Source: Aliarcobacter sp.
Lineage (GTDB): Bacteria > Campylobacterota > Campylobacteria > Campylobacterales > Arcobacteraceae
Reading direction: 5' to 3'
Length of the DNA stretch: 64,000 nucleotides
Assembly (NCBI GenBank): GCA_028688995.1
Contig: JAQTXB010000010.1
Coordinates: forward strand, 49,948-113,947
The notes beneath the pieces are model-generated. The model ran no database searches. It had not been told where the DNA came from and was given only the letters and a program-made list of their open reading frames with translations. How positions within the stretch are numbered: the first letter of the stretch is position 1; each line of letters opens with the position of its first letter. Positions 27,371 through 37,421 of this stretch are shown piece after piece. The position numbers and the translations under genes were made by a program.

Positions 27371-27431
27371 TTTGCCTTTTTAAGTATCAATTTTAGATAA
27401 ATACTTAAAAAGGCAAAGGCTTTAAAAGCCT
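27371..27431 (-). terminator. Two consecutive hairpins between nrtA and nrtB
   Basis: TTTGCCTTTTTAAGTAT (27371-27387) pairs perfectly over 17 bases with 27401-27417, leaving a 13-base loop. A second short inverted repeat, AGGCTT/AAGCCT, lies at 27417-27431. There is no clear terminal T run in the minus-strand direction, so this may be a leaky terminator or an mRNA-stabilising structure that raises nrtA relative to nrtBC. Confidence 0.6.
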
Positions 27432-27452
27432 ATTCCTTTTTAAATTTTAAAC

Positions 27453-28835
27453 TTATTTTTTTGTTACAAATTTTGGATCTGCACAACCAGCTGGTCCATA
27501 AGGACAAACATACGAAGGTTGTTTAGTTGTAACTGTCCATTTATTAACTTTCATTAACTCTTCTTTTGAAACAACAGGAGCTGTAACTGCAAATGTGTCA
27601 TAAATATATTCAACAGCTTTATTTGGATCCCAAACTTTTCCATCTAAGAATTTGTTATATTCATCAACACCATCTTTTTTCCAAGGAGATTCAGGAAGAG
27701 AATAACCAACTTCTTTTGCAACAACTTCAAATAAATCAGGTCTATAAACTTTTTCAATTGTAGCTTTCATATCAACAGGAGCAGATAACTGTCCCCATCT
27801 ATACATTTGAGTTATAAACCACATACCATGAGAATAAAATGGATATGCTGCATAATCATTTGCAAAAACATTAAACATTGGATTTTTACTATCTACACCT
27901 TTTGTATAAAGGAATGTTCCACTCATTGATTTTCTTAAAACATCAACAGGAGCTTTTACATAAGCATCTTGTGCTAGGAATGTAATTGCTTCTTCTCTGT
28001 GTTCCCAAGATTCATCTAACCACATTTGAGCTTTTAATACAGCTCTCATAACAGCTTTTGTAGTTTCAGGATTTTTTTCTACGAAATCAGCTCTTGCTTG
28101 TAATACTTTTTCAGGATTATTGTTCCAAATATCATAATTTGTTACTAATGCTCCACCTTGCCCTTTTTCAACAATTCTTGTATTCCAAGGTTCACCAACA
28201 CAATATCCATCAATATTTCCAGCAATTAAATTTTGTGGCATAGTTGGTGGGGGAAAAGGTTTAATTGTACTATCTTCATCTGGTTTGATTCCACTTGCAG
28301 CCATCCAATATCTTAACTCATAATTATGTGTAGAAACTGGATGAACCATACCAAAATTTAAAGGTTGATAAGCATTTCCTTCAATTTTATGTTTTTCATC
28401 AATATATTTTTTTAAACTGTCAGCAGTAACTGGTCTTTCATCTTGTTTAAGACCATATTTTTCCATCTCACCGATGATTTTATTTCCAAATGTAATTGCA
28501 TTTCCATTTAAATCTAAAGACATTAATGCTTGTAAATTTACATCTCCATTAATACCTAATGTTGCAGCAATTGGCATACCAGCAAGAGCATGAGAATAAT
28601 CATATTCACCAGATATTACTTTTTGTTGGATTCCTGGCCATCCACCACCCTCTTTTGCAACGTCTACATCTAATCCCTCAGCAGCAAAAAAACCTTTCTC
28701 TTTTGCTATTACCAATGGAGCACAGTCAGTTAATGCAATAAAACCAATTTTTAATTTTGTTTTTTCTGGAGCTGCTAATAATGAACTAGCGACTAATGAA
28801 AGACCTAAACCAATTTTTAATACCTGTTTAAACAT
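27453..28835 (-). CDS. nrtA: Nitrate ABC transporter substrate-binding protein
   Basis: The 460-residue NrtA/CmpA-family protein starts with a signal peptide (about 1-22, ending SSLLAAPEK), without a lipobox, so it is likely soluble in the periplasm rather than lipid-anchored as in cyanobacteria. Family markers include [22 protein letters not shown] near the N terminus, [12 protein letters not shown] and [10 protein letters not shown]. Full length for the family. It is the first gene of nrtABC and is divergent from narK across a 286-base regulatory region. Confidence 0.9.
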   Translation of the reverse strand: MFKQVLKIGLGLSLVASSLLAAPEKTKLKIGFIALTDCAPLVIAKEKGFFAAEGLDVDVAKEGGGWPGIQQKVISGEYDYSHALAGMPIAATLGINGDVNLQALMSLDLNGNAITFGNKIIGEMEKYGLKQDERPVTADSLKKYIDEKHKIEGNAYQPLNFGMVHPVSTHNYELRYWMAASGIKPDEDSTIKPFPPPTMPQNLIAGNIDGYCVGEPWNTRIVEKGQGGALVTNYDIWNNNPEKVLQARADFVEKNPETTKAVMRAVLKAQMWLDESWEHREEAITFLAQDAYVKAPVDVLRKSMSGTFLYTKGVDSKNPMFNVFANDYAAYPFYSHGMWFITQMYRWGQLSAPVDMKATIEKVYRPDLFEVVAKEVGYSLPESPWKKDGVDEYNKFLDGKVWDPNKAVEYIYDTFAVTAPVVSKEELMKVNKWTVTTKQPSYVCPYGPAGCADPKFVTKK

Positions 28836-29121
28836 TTTTTTCTCCTCAAATATTTTTGTTATACCGAAATCTTAACATACAAAAAAATTAAAGATACAAT
28901 TTTATTGTTTAAAATTTATACATTTTAAACTTAAAATTACATTATATATATTTTATTTAGATTGATTAAATCTATTTACACAGATTAATACAAGTTATAT
29001 TTTATTTATAAACTTACAAATACATTAAAATTAATAATTGAACATTTTTTATACAATTTAATTATCTATTACTATTTTTAACACTATATAATTAGATTAA
29101 ATAAAGGGTAAGGAGATACAA
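28836..29121. promoter_or_regulatory. Divergent nrtA-narK control region
   Basis: This 286-base A/T-rich gap should hold the promoters of both nitrate transport units. The clearest structure is the inverted repeat TAGATT-GATTA-AATCTA at 28958-28974, a candidate operator. AAGGAG before narK and a GAGGAGAAA stretch before nrtA are the ribosome sites. I see no ORF. Confidence 0.45.
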
Positions 29122-30402
29122 ATGTCTTTAAAAGAGTTAAAAGGTCAAGGACACTGGCCAACATTACTAGCTGCGTTTTTATATTTTGATTTTAGTTTTA
29201 TGGTTTGGACAATGATGGGTCCATTAGCAACAGAAATTGCTGAATCATTAAAAGCTACGCAAAATTTTATTATGAGTGCAGATCAAAGTGCAACATTAGT
29301 TGCTGTTCCAGTTCTTGCAGGTGCAATTCTAAGAGTTGTATTAGGATTTTTTGTTGATAGAGTTGGAGCTAAAAAAACAGCTTTAATTTCTCAATTTATT
29401 GTAGTTATAGGACTATTCTTTGCTTATTATAAAGGTGAAACAATCACTTATGATGAGTTATTAGGTGTTGCATTTATTTTAGGTTTTGCTGGTGCTTCAT
29501 TTGCGGTGGCACTTCCACAAGCTGGACAATGGTATCCTCCTAAACTTCAAGGTGTTGTTTTAGGACTTGCAGGTGCTGGAAATATTGGAGTTGTTATTGA
29601 CTTTATTTTTGCACCAAAAATTGCAGAAATTTGGGGATGGCAATCTGTATTTTTAGTTGGAGCTGTATTATCTTTATTCATTTTAATTGTTTATATTTTT
29701 ATGGCAAAAGATGCACCATCTAATGTTTATAAAGCTAATCCAAAAAAATTAAAAGATTATGGAAAACTTTTAAAAGATAAAGATACTTGGTGGTTTTGCC
29801 TATTTTATGCAATTAGTTTTGGTGGATTTGTAGGATTTGCTGGATATATGAAAGTATATTTAATGAGTACATACAAAGCTGAAATGTCATCTTTTGGACT
29901 TGATATGTTAGCTGAGCCAAATGTAATGGTAATTGCTGGATATTTTGGAGCTTTATGTATTTTTGCAGGAGCAGTTTTAAGACCAGTTGGTGGAGCAATT
30001 GCAGATAAATTAGGTGGAATTAAATCATTATATTTCTTTTATGGAACAGTTTGTTTATTAGCTATAATTAGTGCAACTTACACTCTTCCATTTTATATTG
30101 CTATTTTTGTATTATTCTTAATTATGGCAAATCTTGGTATGGCAAATGGAGCTGTTTTCCAATTAGTTCCTCAAAGATTTGGTAAAGATATTGGAATTAT
30201 GACTGGAATCATTGGATGTGCTGGAGGTTTAGGTGGAACTGCCTTAATCAAAACTTTTGGTTGGTCAAAAGGTGCTTTTGATGGTTATGCAACTGGATTT
30301 ATTATTTTTGCGATAGTTGTATTTATTGCTATCATGGGTATTTCATTAGTAAAAACTAGATGGAGAACTACTTGGGGAGTTCAAGCTGGTGGAAGAATAT
30401 AA
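29122..30402 (+). CDS. narK: NarK-type nitrate/nitrite transporter (MFS)
   Basis: The 426-residue protein has 12 membrane helices and NarK signatures: FSFMVWTMMGPL in helix 1, an arginine in GAILRVVLGFFVDRVGAKK, the glycine-rich nitrate motif FAGASFAVALPQAGQWYPP, and its second-half counterpart LGMANGAVFQLVPQRFG. It can import nitrate or exchange it for nitrite. Having both a NarK and an NrtABC system side by side suggests uptake over a range of concentrations or ions. A kinase/phosphatase gene follows 80 bases on. Confidence 0.93.
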   Translation: MSLKELKGQGHWPTLLAAFLYFDFSFMVWTMMGPLATEIAESLKATQNFIMSADQSATLVAVPVLAGAILRVVLGFFVDRVGAKKTALISQFIVVIGLFFAYYKGETITYDELLGVAFILGFAGASFAVALPQAGQWYPPKLQGVVLGLAGAGNIGVVIDFIFAPKIAEIWGWQSVFLVGAVLSLFILIVYIFMAKDAPSNVYKANPKKLKDYGKLLKDKDTWWFCLFYAISFGGFVGFAGYMKVYLMSTYKAEMSSFGLDMLAEPNVMVIAGYFGALCIFAGAVLRPVGGAIADKLGGIKSLYFFYGTVCLLAIISATYTLPFYIAIFVLFLIMANLGMANGAVFQLVPQRFGKDIGIMTGIIGCAGGLGGTALIKTFGWSKGAFDGYATGFIIFAIVVFIAIMGISLVKTRWRTTWGVQAGGRI

Positions 30403-30426
30403 AAAGAGATTTTCTCTTTTTATATT
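30396..30426 (+). terminator. Hairpin after narK
   Basis: AATATAAAAAGAGA and TCTCTTTTTATATT form a perfect 14-base stem with a three-base loop starting at the narK stop. No T run follows the stem, so read-through into the kinase gene is possible. Confidence 0.55.
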
Positions 30427-30482
30427 CAAATTAAAGTTTTAAAGTAGAATTTTAATTTGAATATATATTTTAAGGTGTTTAA

Positions 30483-32111
30483 ATGAGTAAAAATAACATA
30501 AAAACTTCGGGCTTTTGTCTTGCTAAAAGAAAAGAGTTAACAGGTGATGATTTTTATGAGATTAAACAATTTGATGATATGACTGTTGCTGTTTTATGTG
30601 ATGGAGTTGGAAGTGCCCAAGAAGGCGCAATGGCTGCTAAAAAAGTAACTCAACATATAATAAATAATTTCAAAAATATTCCAAGGGTTTGGAGTATTGA
30701 AAAAGCAATGAAAGAGTTTATTACTTCAATAAACTCAATCCTTTATGCCCAATCTATCCATGAATATGAAAGAGCTGAATATGTAACAACTGTAACCGTT
30801 TGTGTTATTAAAGGTAATCGTTTATATGGAGCAAATGCTGGTGATAGCAGAATTTATTTATTAAGAGATAATAAATTAAATCAACTTTCATATGACCACA
30901 ATGAAGATGGAATGGCTAATGTTTTATCAAATGCTGTAGGAATTAGCCCAAGTGTTGAAATCTACTATTTTGAAAACAATATCCAAAAAGATGACAAAAT
31001 TTTAATGTGTAGTGATGGTTTGTATTCATTGATGAGTAATGATACTTTATTAAAAAACATTCCAAATGGTGCTTACAAAATTGTAAAAAAAGCTAGTTTC
31101 TTAGTTGAAGATAATCTTCCTGATGATACAACAGCTGTTATTTTAGAAGTTTTAGAAGCAGACCAAATTGAAATTATGAAAAATCTAAATCTTGAAATCC
31201 CTGAAAAGTTAAAAAAAGGTGACATAATTGATGGTTATGAACTAACTCTTTCCCTAATTCAAAATGACAGAACTTGGGTTTGCAAAAAAAACAATCAAGA
31301 GTATGTGATAAAATTTGCACCCTATGAAGCCATAGAAAATGAAGAAATTTTAGATTTATATGTTAAAGAAGCATGGAATGCAAAAAGATTAAAAGCTGGT
31401 TTTTTCCCAAAAACTTTTATTCCAAAACAAAGAAGTGCTAGATATTATTTAATGACAAAATTAGATGGAATAAATCTAAAACAGTATCTCAAAAAAAGAA
31501 ACTTATCTATTGATGAAGCTATAAATTTAGCCAAAACACTTATTTCAATGAGTGAATATCTTTTAAAATTTAACCTTGTTCATGGGGATATAAAACCTGA
31601 AAATATAATAGTAATGCAAAGAGATGGAAAAAGAATTTTTAAAATAATAGACTTTGGTTCAATTACAGAGATTTTTTCTATTACCAATAAGGCAGGAACT
31701 CCCTCATATTTAGCACCCGAGCGATTTCTTGGAAGTGCAATAAATGAAAAAACAGAAATTTTTTCTATTGGAGTTACTTTATATCAAGCTTTAACTGGGA
31801 AATTTCCTTATGGAGAAATAGAACCTTTCCAAAATCCAACTTTTGGAACTGCAAAAAGACCTCAAAAGTTAAACAATAATATTCCATCTTGGTTAGATAC
31901 TTTAATCCTAAGAGCAATTAGTGCAAAAGAGGATTTAAGATATTCAAACTACTCTCATATGAGATTTGAGCTTGAATATCCAAATAAAGTAAAACCATTT
32001 TTAAGTGAAAACACACCTTTATTTGAAAGAAATCCAGAACAAACTTATAGAATTGGTTTTATCATCTCGTTTATAATTAACTGCATACTTTTAGTATATG
32101 CTTTAAAATAA
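30483..32111 (+). CDS. Bifunctional PP2C phosphatase / Ser-Thr protein kinase
   Basis: The 542-residue protein fuses a PP2C phosphatase (about 5-230; LCDGVGSAQEG, GDSRIYLL, CSDGLYSLM, DDTTAVIL) to a Hanks-type kinase (about 255-505; VIKFAP lysine, HGDIKPENIIV catalytic loop, DFGS, YLAPERF) and ends in a membrane helix at about 520-540. The glycine-rich loop of the kinase is not recognisable, though catalytic residues are. Such fusions sit next to nitrate-assimilation genes in several proteobacteria, in my recollection. Likely role: reversible phosphorylation of a nitrate transport or reduction component. Tail-anchoring with the domains in the cytoplasm is inferred. Confidence 0.85.
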   Translation: MSKNNIKTSGFCLAKRKELTGDDFYEIKQFDDMTVAVLCDGVGSAQEGAMAAKKVTQHIINNFKNIPRVWSIEKAMKEFITSINSILYAQSIHEYERAEYVTTVTVCVIKGNRLYGANAGDSRIYLLRDNKLNQLSYDHNEDGMANVLSNAVGISPSVEIYYFENNIQKDDKILMCSDGLYSLMSNDTLLKNIPNGAYKIVKKASFLVEDNLPDDTTAVILEVLEADQIEIMKNLNLEIPEKLKKGDIIDGYELTLSLIQNDRTWVCKKNNQEYVIKFAPYEAIENEEILDLYVKEAWNAKRLKAGFFPKTFIPKQRSARYYLMTKLDGINLKQYLKKRNLSIDEAINLAKTLISMSEYLLKFNLVHGDIKPENIIVMQRDGKRIFKIIDFGSITEIFSITNKAGTPSYLAPERFLGSAINEKTEIFSIGVTLYQALTGKFPYGEIEPFQNPTFGTAKRPQKLNNNIPSWLDTLILRAISAKEDLRYSNYSHMRFELEYPNKVKPFLSENTPLFERNPEQTYRIGFIISFIINCILLVYALK

Positions 32112-32116
32112 ACTCT

Positions 32117-34114
32117 TTAAATAAGAATATTTTTAGGTTCACCAAAATAATAACCTTGTGAATAATCAACTCCAAGGTCATATAAGATATTAAAAATTTC
32201 CTCATTTTCAACAAATTCAGCTATTGTGATAATCTTTTGTTTTTTTGCAAAGGTAACTATTGTTTCAACTACATTTCTACTATAAGTATCTTTTGCGATA
32301 TTTTTTACAATACTTCCATCAATTTTTAAAATATCTGGTTCAAAATCTAATAATCTTTCAAAATTTGAATATCCAGCACCAAAATCATCGATTGCAATCA
32401 TAACACCTAGTTTTTTTACACGCTTAATAAAAGTTTTTATAACTTCAAAATCTCTTACAACCTCATCTTCTAGTAATTCAAAAACAACTCTTGAAGTATC
32501 ATCACTATACTCTTCTAAAAGAGAATAGAGTTTTTCTCTTGTTTCCTCTTTCTCAATATCTAAAGATGAAAGATTTATCGAAATTTTTGTAGTTATATGT
32601 TCTAAAATTTTAAATGAATTTTCTAAGACCCTATGGGTTATTTTGTTGTAATAACTTCCTTTTTTAGAAATATCCAAAAAAGTATAAGGAGATAAAACAT
32701 TTCCATCTTCATCCACAAGGCGAACTAAAGACTCATATTTTTCTATTACTCTTGTTTTATTATTAATTATTGGTTGAAAATATGAAACAATTTTATAATT
32801 ATCAAGGGCGATTTTTACCATTTTGATAACTTCCATATTTTTTTTAGCTTCAATATGGTCATGGATTGATGAATCATTTGCATATTTAATTAAGGTTTTT
32901 TTATTTATTGCATCATCTAATCCACATTTTGCATCTTCATATAAATGCTCTTTTCCAAAAGAGTAACTTACTATTATATTTAAGTCATACTCTATTTCAT
33001 CTACAATTAAAATTGATTTTCTAATATTTTTTACAAAAGTCTCTAAATATTCACTTATATTTGTTTCAGAAGAAGAAAAATCAAAGAAATCAGCTAAAAG
33101 TGCATATCTACCATTTCCAATATTATAAATATTTTCAAAAACATACGAATTTGGTAAATAAGATAACATATTAAAAGCAAACATTTTTTCAATTTTATCT
33201 ACTGTTAAGATATTATAAAATCTATCAAGAATTTCAAAATTCTCAATTTGAATTAAAATCAATAAAAATAGATTATTAGATTCAATTTTATCAATTAAAT
33301 GTTTTTTATCACTCATAATTGTACTTACATTACTTCTAACACTTACAAACTCAATAATTTTTCCATTTGCATCTAAAATTGGCTTAATAGTAGTTTTTAT
33401 ATAGTATGTTTTACCACTTTTTGATAAGTTCTTTATAACACCAGACCATTCAGTTTTTCTCTTTTTGATTGTTGTCCATAAGTCTTTGTAAACTTCAGGT
33501 GGATTATCAGGATGTTTTACAACATTATGAGTTTTACCAATTAACTCTTCTTTTGAATACTCAGAAGTTTTACAGAAATTCTCATTTACGTAAGTTATTA
33601 TTCCATTCTTATCAGTTTTTGAAATAATTGAACTTTTATCAACCAAATCAGTAAACTGTTTTTGAATTATTACATTCTCTTTTTGTTTATTTATTTTTTC
33701 TTTTTTCTCTCTACAATTCTCTATTGATTTATATAAAATATCTAAAAAACTATTTTCATTAAAAGGTGGAATTAAGTAGCCATCTATTTTTAGCTGAATT
33801 GTTTTTAAAAAACTCTCTCTATCATCATTTTGGGAATAAATAATTGTAATAACATCTCTATTTATATTTTTTATTTTTTCTATTAACTCAAAACCATCAA
33901 GTTCTGGAATGTTAATATCTGTAATTACAATTGAAAATTTATTTTTACCAAACTCTTTAAATGCTTTAAGACCATTATCAACAAATACAACTTCTTTAAA
34001 AAAGTTTTTAAAATATTCTAAATTATTGTTTCTATCTTTCTCATCCCTTACTACATAAAGAAGATTAAGTGTTTTGCAAAAAGAACTTATTTCTGCTAAC
34101 TTTTCAACATTCAT
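32117..34114 (-). CDS. Receiver-PAS-GGDEF(degenerate)-EAL protein
   Basis: The 665-residue protein has a receiver domain (about 10-125) with the phospho-acceptor in VITDINIPELDG but proline in place of the KPF lysine (YLIPPF), a PAS domain (about 155-265; HNVVKHPDNPP), a GGDEF-like domain in which the signature is GNGRYAL and thus inactive, and an EAL domain (about 430-665) with ESLVRL, DDFGAGYS, KIDGSI and AEFVENEE. It should therefore be a c-di-GMP phosphodiesterase or sensor under receiver/PAS control. It is convergent with the kinase gene and divergent from nasA. No partner kinase is adjacent. Confidence 0.85.
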   Translation of the reverse strand: MNVEKLAEISSFCKTLNLLYVVRDEKDRNNNLEYFKNFFKEVVFVDNGLKAFKEFGKNKFSIVITDINIPELDGFELIEKIKNINRDVITIIYSQNDDRESFLKTIQLKIDGYLIPPFNENSFLDILYKSIENCREKKEKINKQKENVIIQKQFTDLVDKSSIISKTDKNGIITYVNENFCKTSEYSKEELIGKTHNVVKHPDNPPEVYKDLWTTIKKRKTEWSGVIKNLSKSGKTYYIKTTIKPILDANGKIIEFVSVRSNVSTIMSDKKHLIDKIESNNLFLLILIQIENFEILDRFYNILTVDKIEKMFAFNMLSYLPNSYVFENIYNIGNGRYALLADFFDFSSSETNISEYLETFVKNIRKSILIVDEIEYDLNIIVSYSFGKEHLYEDAKCGLDDAINKKTLIKYANDSSIHDHIEAKKNMEVIKMVKIALDNYKIVSYFQPIINNKTRVIEKYESLVRLVDEDGNVLSPYTFLDISKKGSYYNKITHRVLENSFKILEHITTKISINLSSLDIEKEETREKLYSLLEEYSDDTSRVVFELLEDEVVRDFEVIKTFIKRVKKLGVMIAIDDFGAGYSNFERLLDFEPDILKIDGSIVKNIAKDTYSRNVVETIVTFAKKQKIITIAEFVENEEIFNILYDLGVDYSQGYYFGEPKNILI

Positions 34115-34254
34115 TTTAATCCTTAATTATTAAAGTTATAGTTATATCATAATTGAATATATTTTTAACTTACTTAGATTAATTATTTTATTATTTTGCA
34201 TACAGTCAATCTTTCATTTTACATGGTTAAATCAACAAATTTTTAATATTTATT

Positions 34255-34345
34255 ATAAATTATACGATAACTGTATATTTTTAAGACAATTCTTCTTAAT
34301 TTTACATTAATTATTATTGTATACTCACATATAAATTATACGATA
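34255..34345 (+). promoter_or_regulatory. Two 15-base direct repeats upstream of nasA
   Basis: ATAAATTATACGATA occurs exactly at 34255-34269 and again at 34331-34345, 76 bases apart, the second ending 20 bases before the nasA start. A possible -10 (TGTATACT) lies between them at about 34318-34325. Direct repeats at this spacing suggest a regulator binding site pair. Confidence 0.5.
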
Positions 34346-34364
34346 TGTTATGACAGGATTAAAA

Positions 34365-36353
34365 ATGATTAAATCAGTTTGTGGTTATTGTGGTGTTGGA
34401 TGTGGATTAGAATTTGAAGAAAATAAATTAATAGGTGATGTTGTATATCCCACAAATGAAGGAAAACTTTGTTCAAAAGGAATATCTGAACTTATCAGTA
34501 TTCAAACTCCTACTAGATTATTAAGACCTAAAGTAAGAGATGATTTAACACAAGAGTTCAAAGAAACAACTTGGAGTAATGCAATAAATAAAATTGCCAC
34601 GAAAATAGCCTTATCTCAAAAAGAAAAAGTAGGATTTTATCTATCAGGTCAACTTTTAACAGAAGATTATTATATTGCTAATAAACTGATGAAAGGTTTT
34701 ATTGGAACTAATAATGTAGATACAAATAGCCGAACTTGTATGTCAAGTGCCGTTGTTGCATATAAAAAATCTTTAGGAGCTGATTATGTTCCAGTTCGTA
34801 TGAATGATGTACATGATGCTAATTTACTTATTTTAGTGGGAGCAAATACAGCAGAAGCCCATGTAGTTTTTCATAATAGAATCAAAACTGCGAAAAAACA
34901 AGGTCTAAAAATTATTGTAATTGATCCTAGATTTACTGATACTGCAAAAATAGCTGATTTATTTCTTCCAATAAAACCAGGAAGTGATATTGACTTTTGG
35001 AATTTAGTATCAAAAAGAATCATAGATGAAGGTTTAGTTGATGAAAAATTTGTTGAAGAACACGTAAATAACTATGACTTACTAAAAAATAAATTCAAAA
35101 GAGTTCCTGTTACAAAAATGCTAAAAAGAACAGGTTTAAGCCCTGAGCAATTTGAAGAATTTTGGCAACTTTACAAAGAAAATGAAAACATCATAACAGC
35201 ATGGACAATGGGAATAAATCAATCATCTCAAGGGGTTGATAAAAATCTAGCTATCATAAATACTCACCTTTTAACTGGAAAAATATTCACAAAAGGAAAT
35301 GGTCCATTTTCACTAACTGGTCAACCAAATGCAATGGGAGGAAGGGAAGTTGGAGGACTTTCAACAATGCTTGCGGTTCATTTAGGATTTGAAAAAGAGT
35401 CAGTTGATAAAGTAAAAGAGTTTTGGAAAACTACAAAAGTTTCAAATATCCCAGGACTTACAGCCACTCAAATGCTTGAAGCAAATCTTGATGTTTTAAT
35501 TATCTGTCACACAGACCCAATTTATCATCTTCCAAATAGAAATAAAATGGAAGAGTTAATGAAAAAAATCCCAATGGTTGTGGAAATAAATGCCTATGAA
35601 AATTCTGAGAGTGCAAAATTTGCCCATATTAGACTTCCTGCTGCTCCTTGGGGAGAAAAAGAGGGAACTCAAACAAATCTTGACCGAACAATCACAAAAC
35701 AAGAAAAACTAACAAGAACTTCTATAGATTGTCTTCCTGATTGGGAAATTTTCCAACTAATTGCTCAAAGATTAGGATATAAAGAAGCCTTTAATTTTAC
35801 ATCAACAAAAGAGATTTTTGAAGAGTATCAAGAGATGACAAAACTAAATCCACATTTAAATATCTATGAAGCTTCGTATGATAATTTGTCAAAGGAACCA
35901 TTTATTTGGGGAGAAAAAATCAGAGAAAATAGAGAGTTTCTAACAAAAGATAAAAAAGCAAACCTATTTTTTGTGGAAAATAAACTACTAAGCGAAAAAA
36001 CAAACCTAAAATATCCCTTGACACTACTAACAGGAAGAACAAGAGACCAATGGCACACAGGAACAAAAACAAATCTTCCAAGAACTCTTTTGAAATATAA
36101 AGAGCTAAATTTTTGCGAAATTCACCCAACAAACGCAAAACAATTTGGAATCCAAGATGGAGATACAATAAAAATCTCATCAATTAGAGGAGAAATAGAA
36201 TCAAAAGCGATTCTAACAGAAGATATAAGAATAGACACAATTTTTATGCCAATAAGTAATAGAGATATAAACTATCTAACACACGATTTATATGATAAAG
36301 ACTCACTGCAACCTGATTATAATCATAGTGCAGTTAGGGTTGAGAGGGTTTAG
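34365..36353 (+). CDS. nasA: Assimilatory nitrate reductase catalytic subunit
   Basis: About 662 residues of the molybdopterin oxidoreductase family: an N-terminal [4Fe-4S] motif (CGYCGVGC followed by GKLCSKG), the Mo-ligand cysteine in SRTCMSSAV, and a C-terminal MGD-binding domain (LLTGRTRDQWHTGTKT). It has no Tat signal, so it is cytoplasmic, and lacks the C-terminal [2Fe-2S] domain of larger NasA proteins, so it probably takes electrons from ferredoxin or an unlinked partner. AGGA before the second Met decides the start; another ATG is five codons upstream. With nrtABC, narK and nirBD it reduces nitrate to ammonium for growth. Confidence 0.88.
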   Translation: MIKSVCGYCGVGCGLEFEENKLIGDVVYPTNEGKLCSKGISELISIQTPTRLLRPKVRDDLTQEFKETTWSNAINKIATKIALSQKEKVGFYLSGQLLTEDYYIANKLMKGFIGTNNVDTNSRTCMSSAVVAYKKSLGADYVPVRMNDVHDANLLILVGANTAEAHVVFHNRIKTAKKQGLKIIVIDPRFTDTAKIADLFLPIKPGSDIDFWNLVSKRIIDEGLVDEKFVEEHVNNYDLLKNKFKRVPVTKMLKRTGLSPEQFEEFWQLYKENENIITAWTMGINQSSQGVDKNLAIINTHLLTGKIFTKGNGPFSLTGQPNAMGGREVGGLSTMLAVHLGFEKESVDKVKEFWKTTKVSNIPGLTATQMLEANLDVLIICHTDPIYHLPNRNKMEELMKKIPMVVEINAYENSESAKFAHIRLPAAPWGEKEGTQTNLDRTITKQEKLTRTSIDCLPDWEIFQLIAQRLGYKEAFNFTSTKEIFEEYQEMTKLNPHLNIYEASYDNLSKEPFIWGEKIRENREFLTKDKKANLFFVENKLLSEKTNLKYPLTLLTGRTRDQWHTGTKTNLPRTLLKYKELNFCEIHPTNAKQFGIQDGDTIKISSIRGEIESKAILTEDIRIDTIFMPISNRDINYLTHDLYDKDSLQPDYNHSAVRVERV

Positions 36354-36365
36354 AAACTATAAACT

Positions 36366-36394
36366 AATATAAAAAGGGGCTAAATACCTGCCCC
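36366..36394 (-). terminator. Terminator of the sulfate-uptake operon, overlapping the cysA stop
   Basis: On the minus strand GGGGC and GCCCC pair around a nine-base loop that contains the cysA stop codon, followed by TTTTT. It closes the operon against nasA, which ends only a few bases away. Confidence 0.65.
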
Positions 36395-37405
36395 ATCTTG
36401 GAATGTCCTTAATTCCCTTGGAATTATTCCAATAATATCACCTTTATTGAGGTTTTTATTTTTAAATTCATGGTGAGAGATTTCAACTAAAATTGTTTTT
36501 GTATTATCTTCTACATCTTCTAAATCAATTTTAACTTGTGAACCTGCAAGTTGGATATATTTAATCTTTGCTTTTGAAATAATATCTTTATCTTCACTTG
36601 AAACTATTTCTAACTCATGTGGTCTGATATGATATTTTTGCTCCATATCATTTTTTCGTTCATGAAACAGATTTACATTTCCCAAAAAGTTTATAACAAA
36701 CTCATTTGCAGGATTATGAAATACCTCTTCAGGTGTTCCTACTTGTTCTATTTTTCCCTTACTTATTACTACTATTCTATCTGCAACTTCAAGTGCTTCT
36801 TCTTGGTCGTGTGTTACTAAAATTGTTGTGATTTTCAGCTCTTCTTGAAGCTGTTTTAACCACCTTCTTAAATCTGAACGCACTTTTGCATCTAAAGCAC
36901 CAAATGGTTCATCTAAAAGTAAAACTTTTGGCTCAACTGCTAATGCCCTTGCAAGTGCAACTCTTTGTCGCTGACCACCTGAGAGTTGCCAAGGAAATCT
37001 GTTTGCAAATCCATCAAGTTGGATAAGATTTAAAAGTTTTGTAACTTTTCTATTTATCTCATCATTTGATAATCTTTGTTTTTTGGGTTTTACTCTTAAT
37101 CCAAAGGCAATATTCTCAAAAACTGTCATATGTCTAAATAGCGCATAATGTTGGAATACAAATCCAATATCTCTTTGAGCTATATCTTTTTTTGCTACAT
37201 TTATTTGATTAAATAAAATCTCGCCATTATCAATATCTTCAACTGTTTCAAGTCCCGCTATCATTCTTAAAAGTGTAGTTTTTCCACTTCCTGATGGCCC
37301 AAGTAGTGCCAGTAATTCACCTGGGATTATCTCTAAATTTATATTTTTAAGAGCAACAAAGTTTCCAAAATATTTTGTTAAATTTTTTACTTCAATTTTC
37401 ATCAT
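36380..37405 (-). CDS. cysA: Sulfate/thiosulfate ABC transporter ATP-binding protein
   Basis: The 341-residue ATPase has Walker [35 protein letters not shown], and [16 protein letters not shown], plus a C-terminal TOBE-like extension (about 240-341), the CysA pattern. It hydrolyses ATP to power sulfate import through CysT/CysW. It is the last gene of the operon sbp - GGDEF-EAL - cysT - cysW - cysA. The AGGA ribosome site is just before the ATG pair. Confidence 0.92.
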   Translation of the reverse strand: MMKIEVKNLTKYFGNFVALKNINLEIIPGELLALLGPSGSGKTTLLRMIAGLETVEDIDNGEILFNQINVAKKDIAQRDIGFVFQHYALFRHMTVFENIAFGLRVKPKKQRLSNDEINRKVTKLLNLIQLDGFANRFPWQLSGGQRQRVALARALAVEPKVLLLDEPFGALDAKVRSDLRRWLKQLQEELKITTILVTHDQEEALEVADRIVVISKGKIEQVGTPEEVFHNPANEFVINFLGNVNLFHERKNDMEQKYHIRPHELEIVSSEDKDIISKAKIKYIQLAGSQVKIDLEDVEDNTKTILVEISHHEFKNKNLNKGDIIGIIPRELRTFQDGAGI

Positions 37406-37421
37406 TTTTTCCTAAAGTTTA

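Noticed and set aside
34350..34364. ATG at 34350 as the nasA start
   Set aside because: No ribosome site precedes it, whereas AGGA lies seven bases before the ATG at 34365; both remain in frame, so the difference is five residues.
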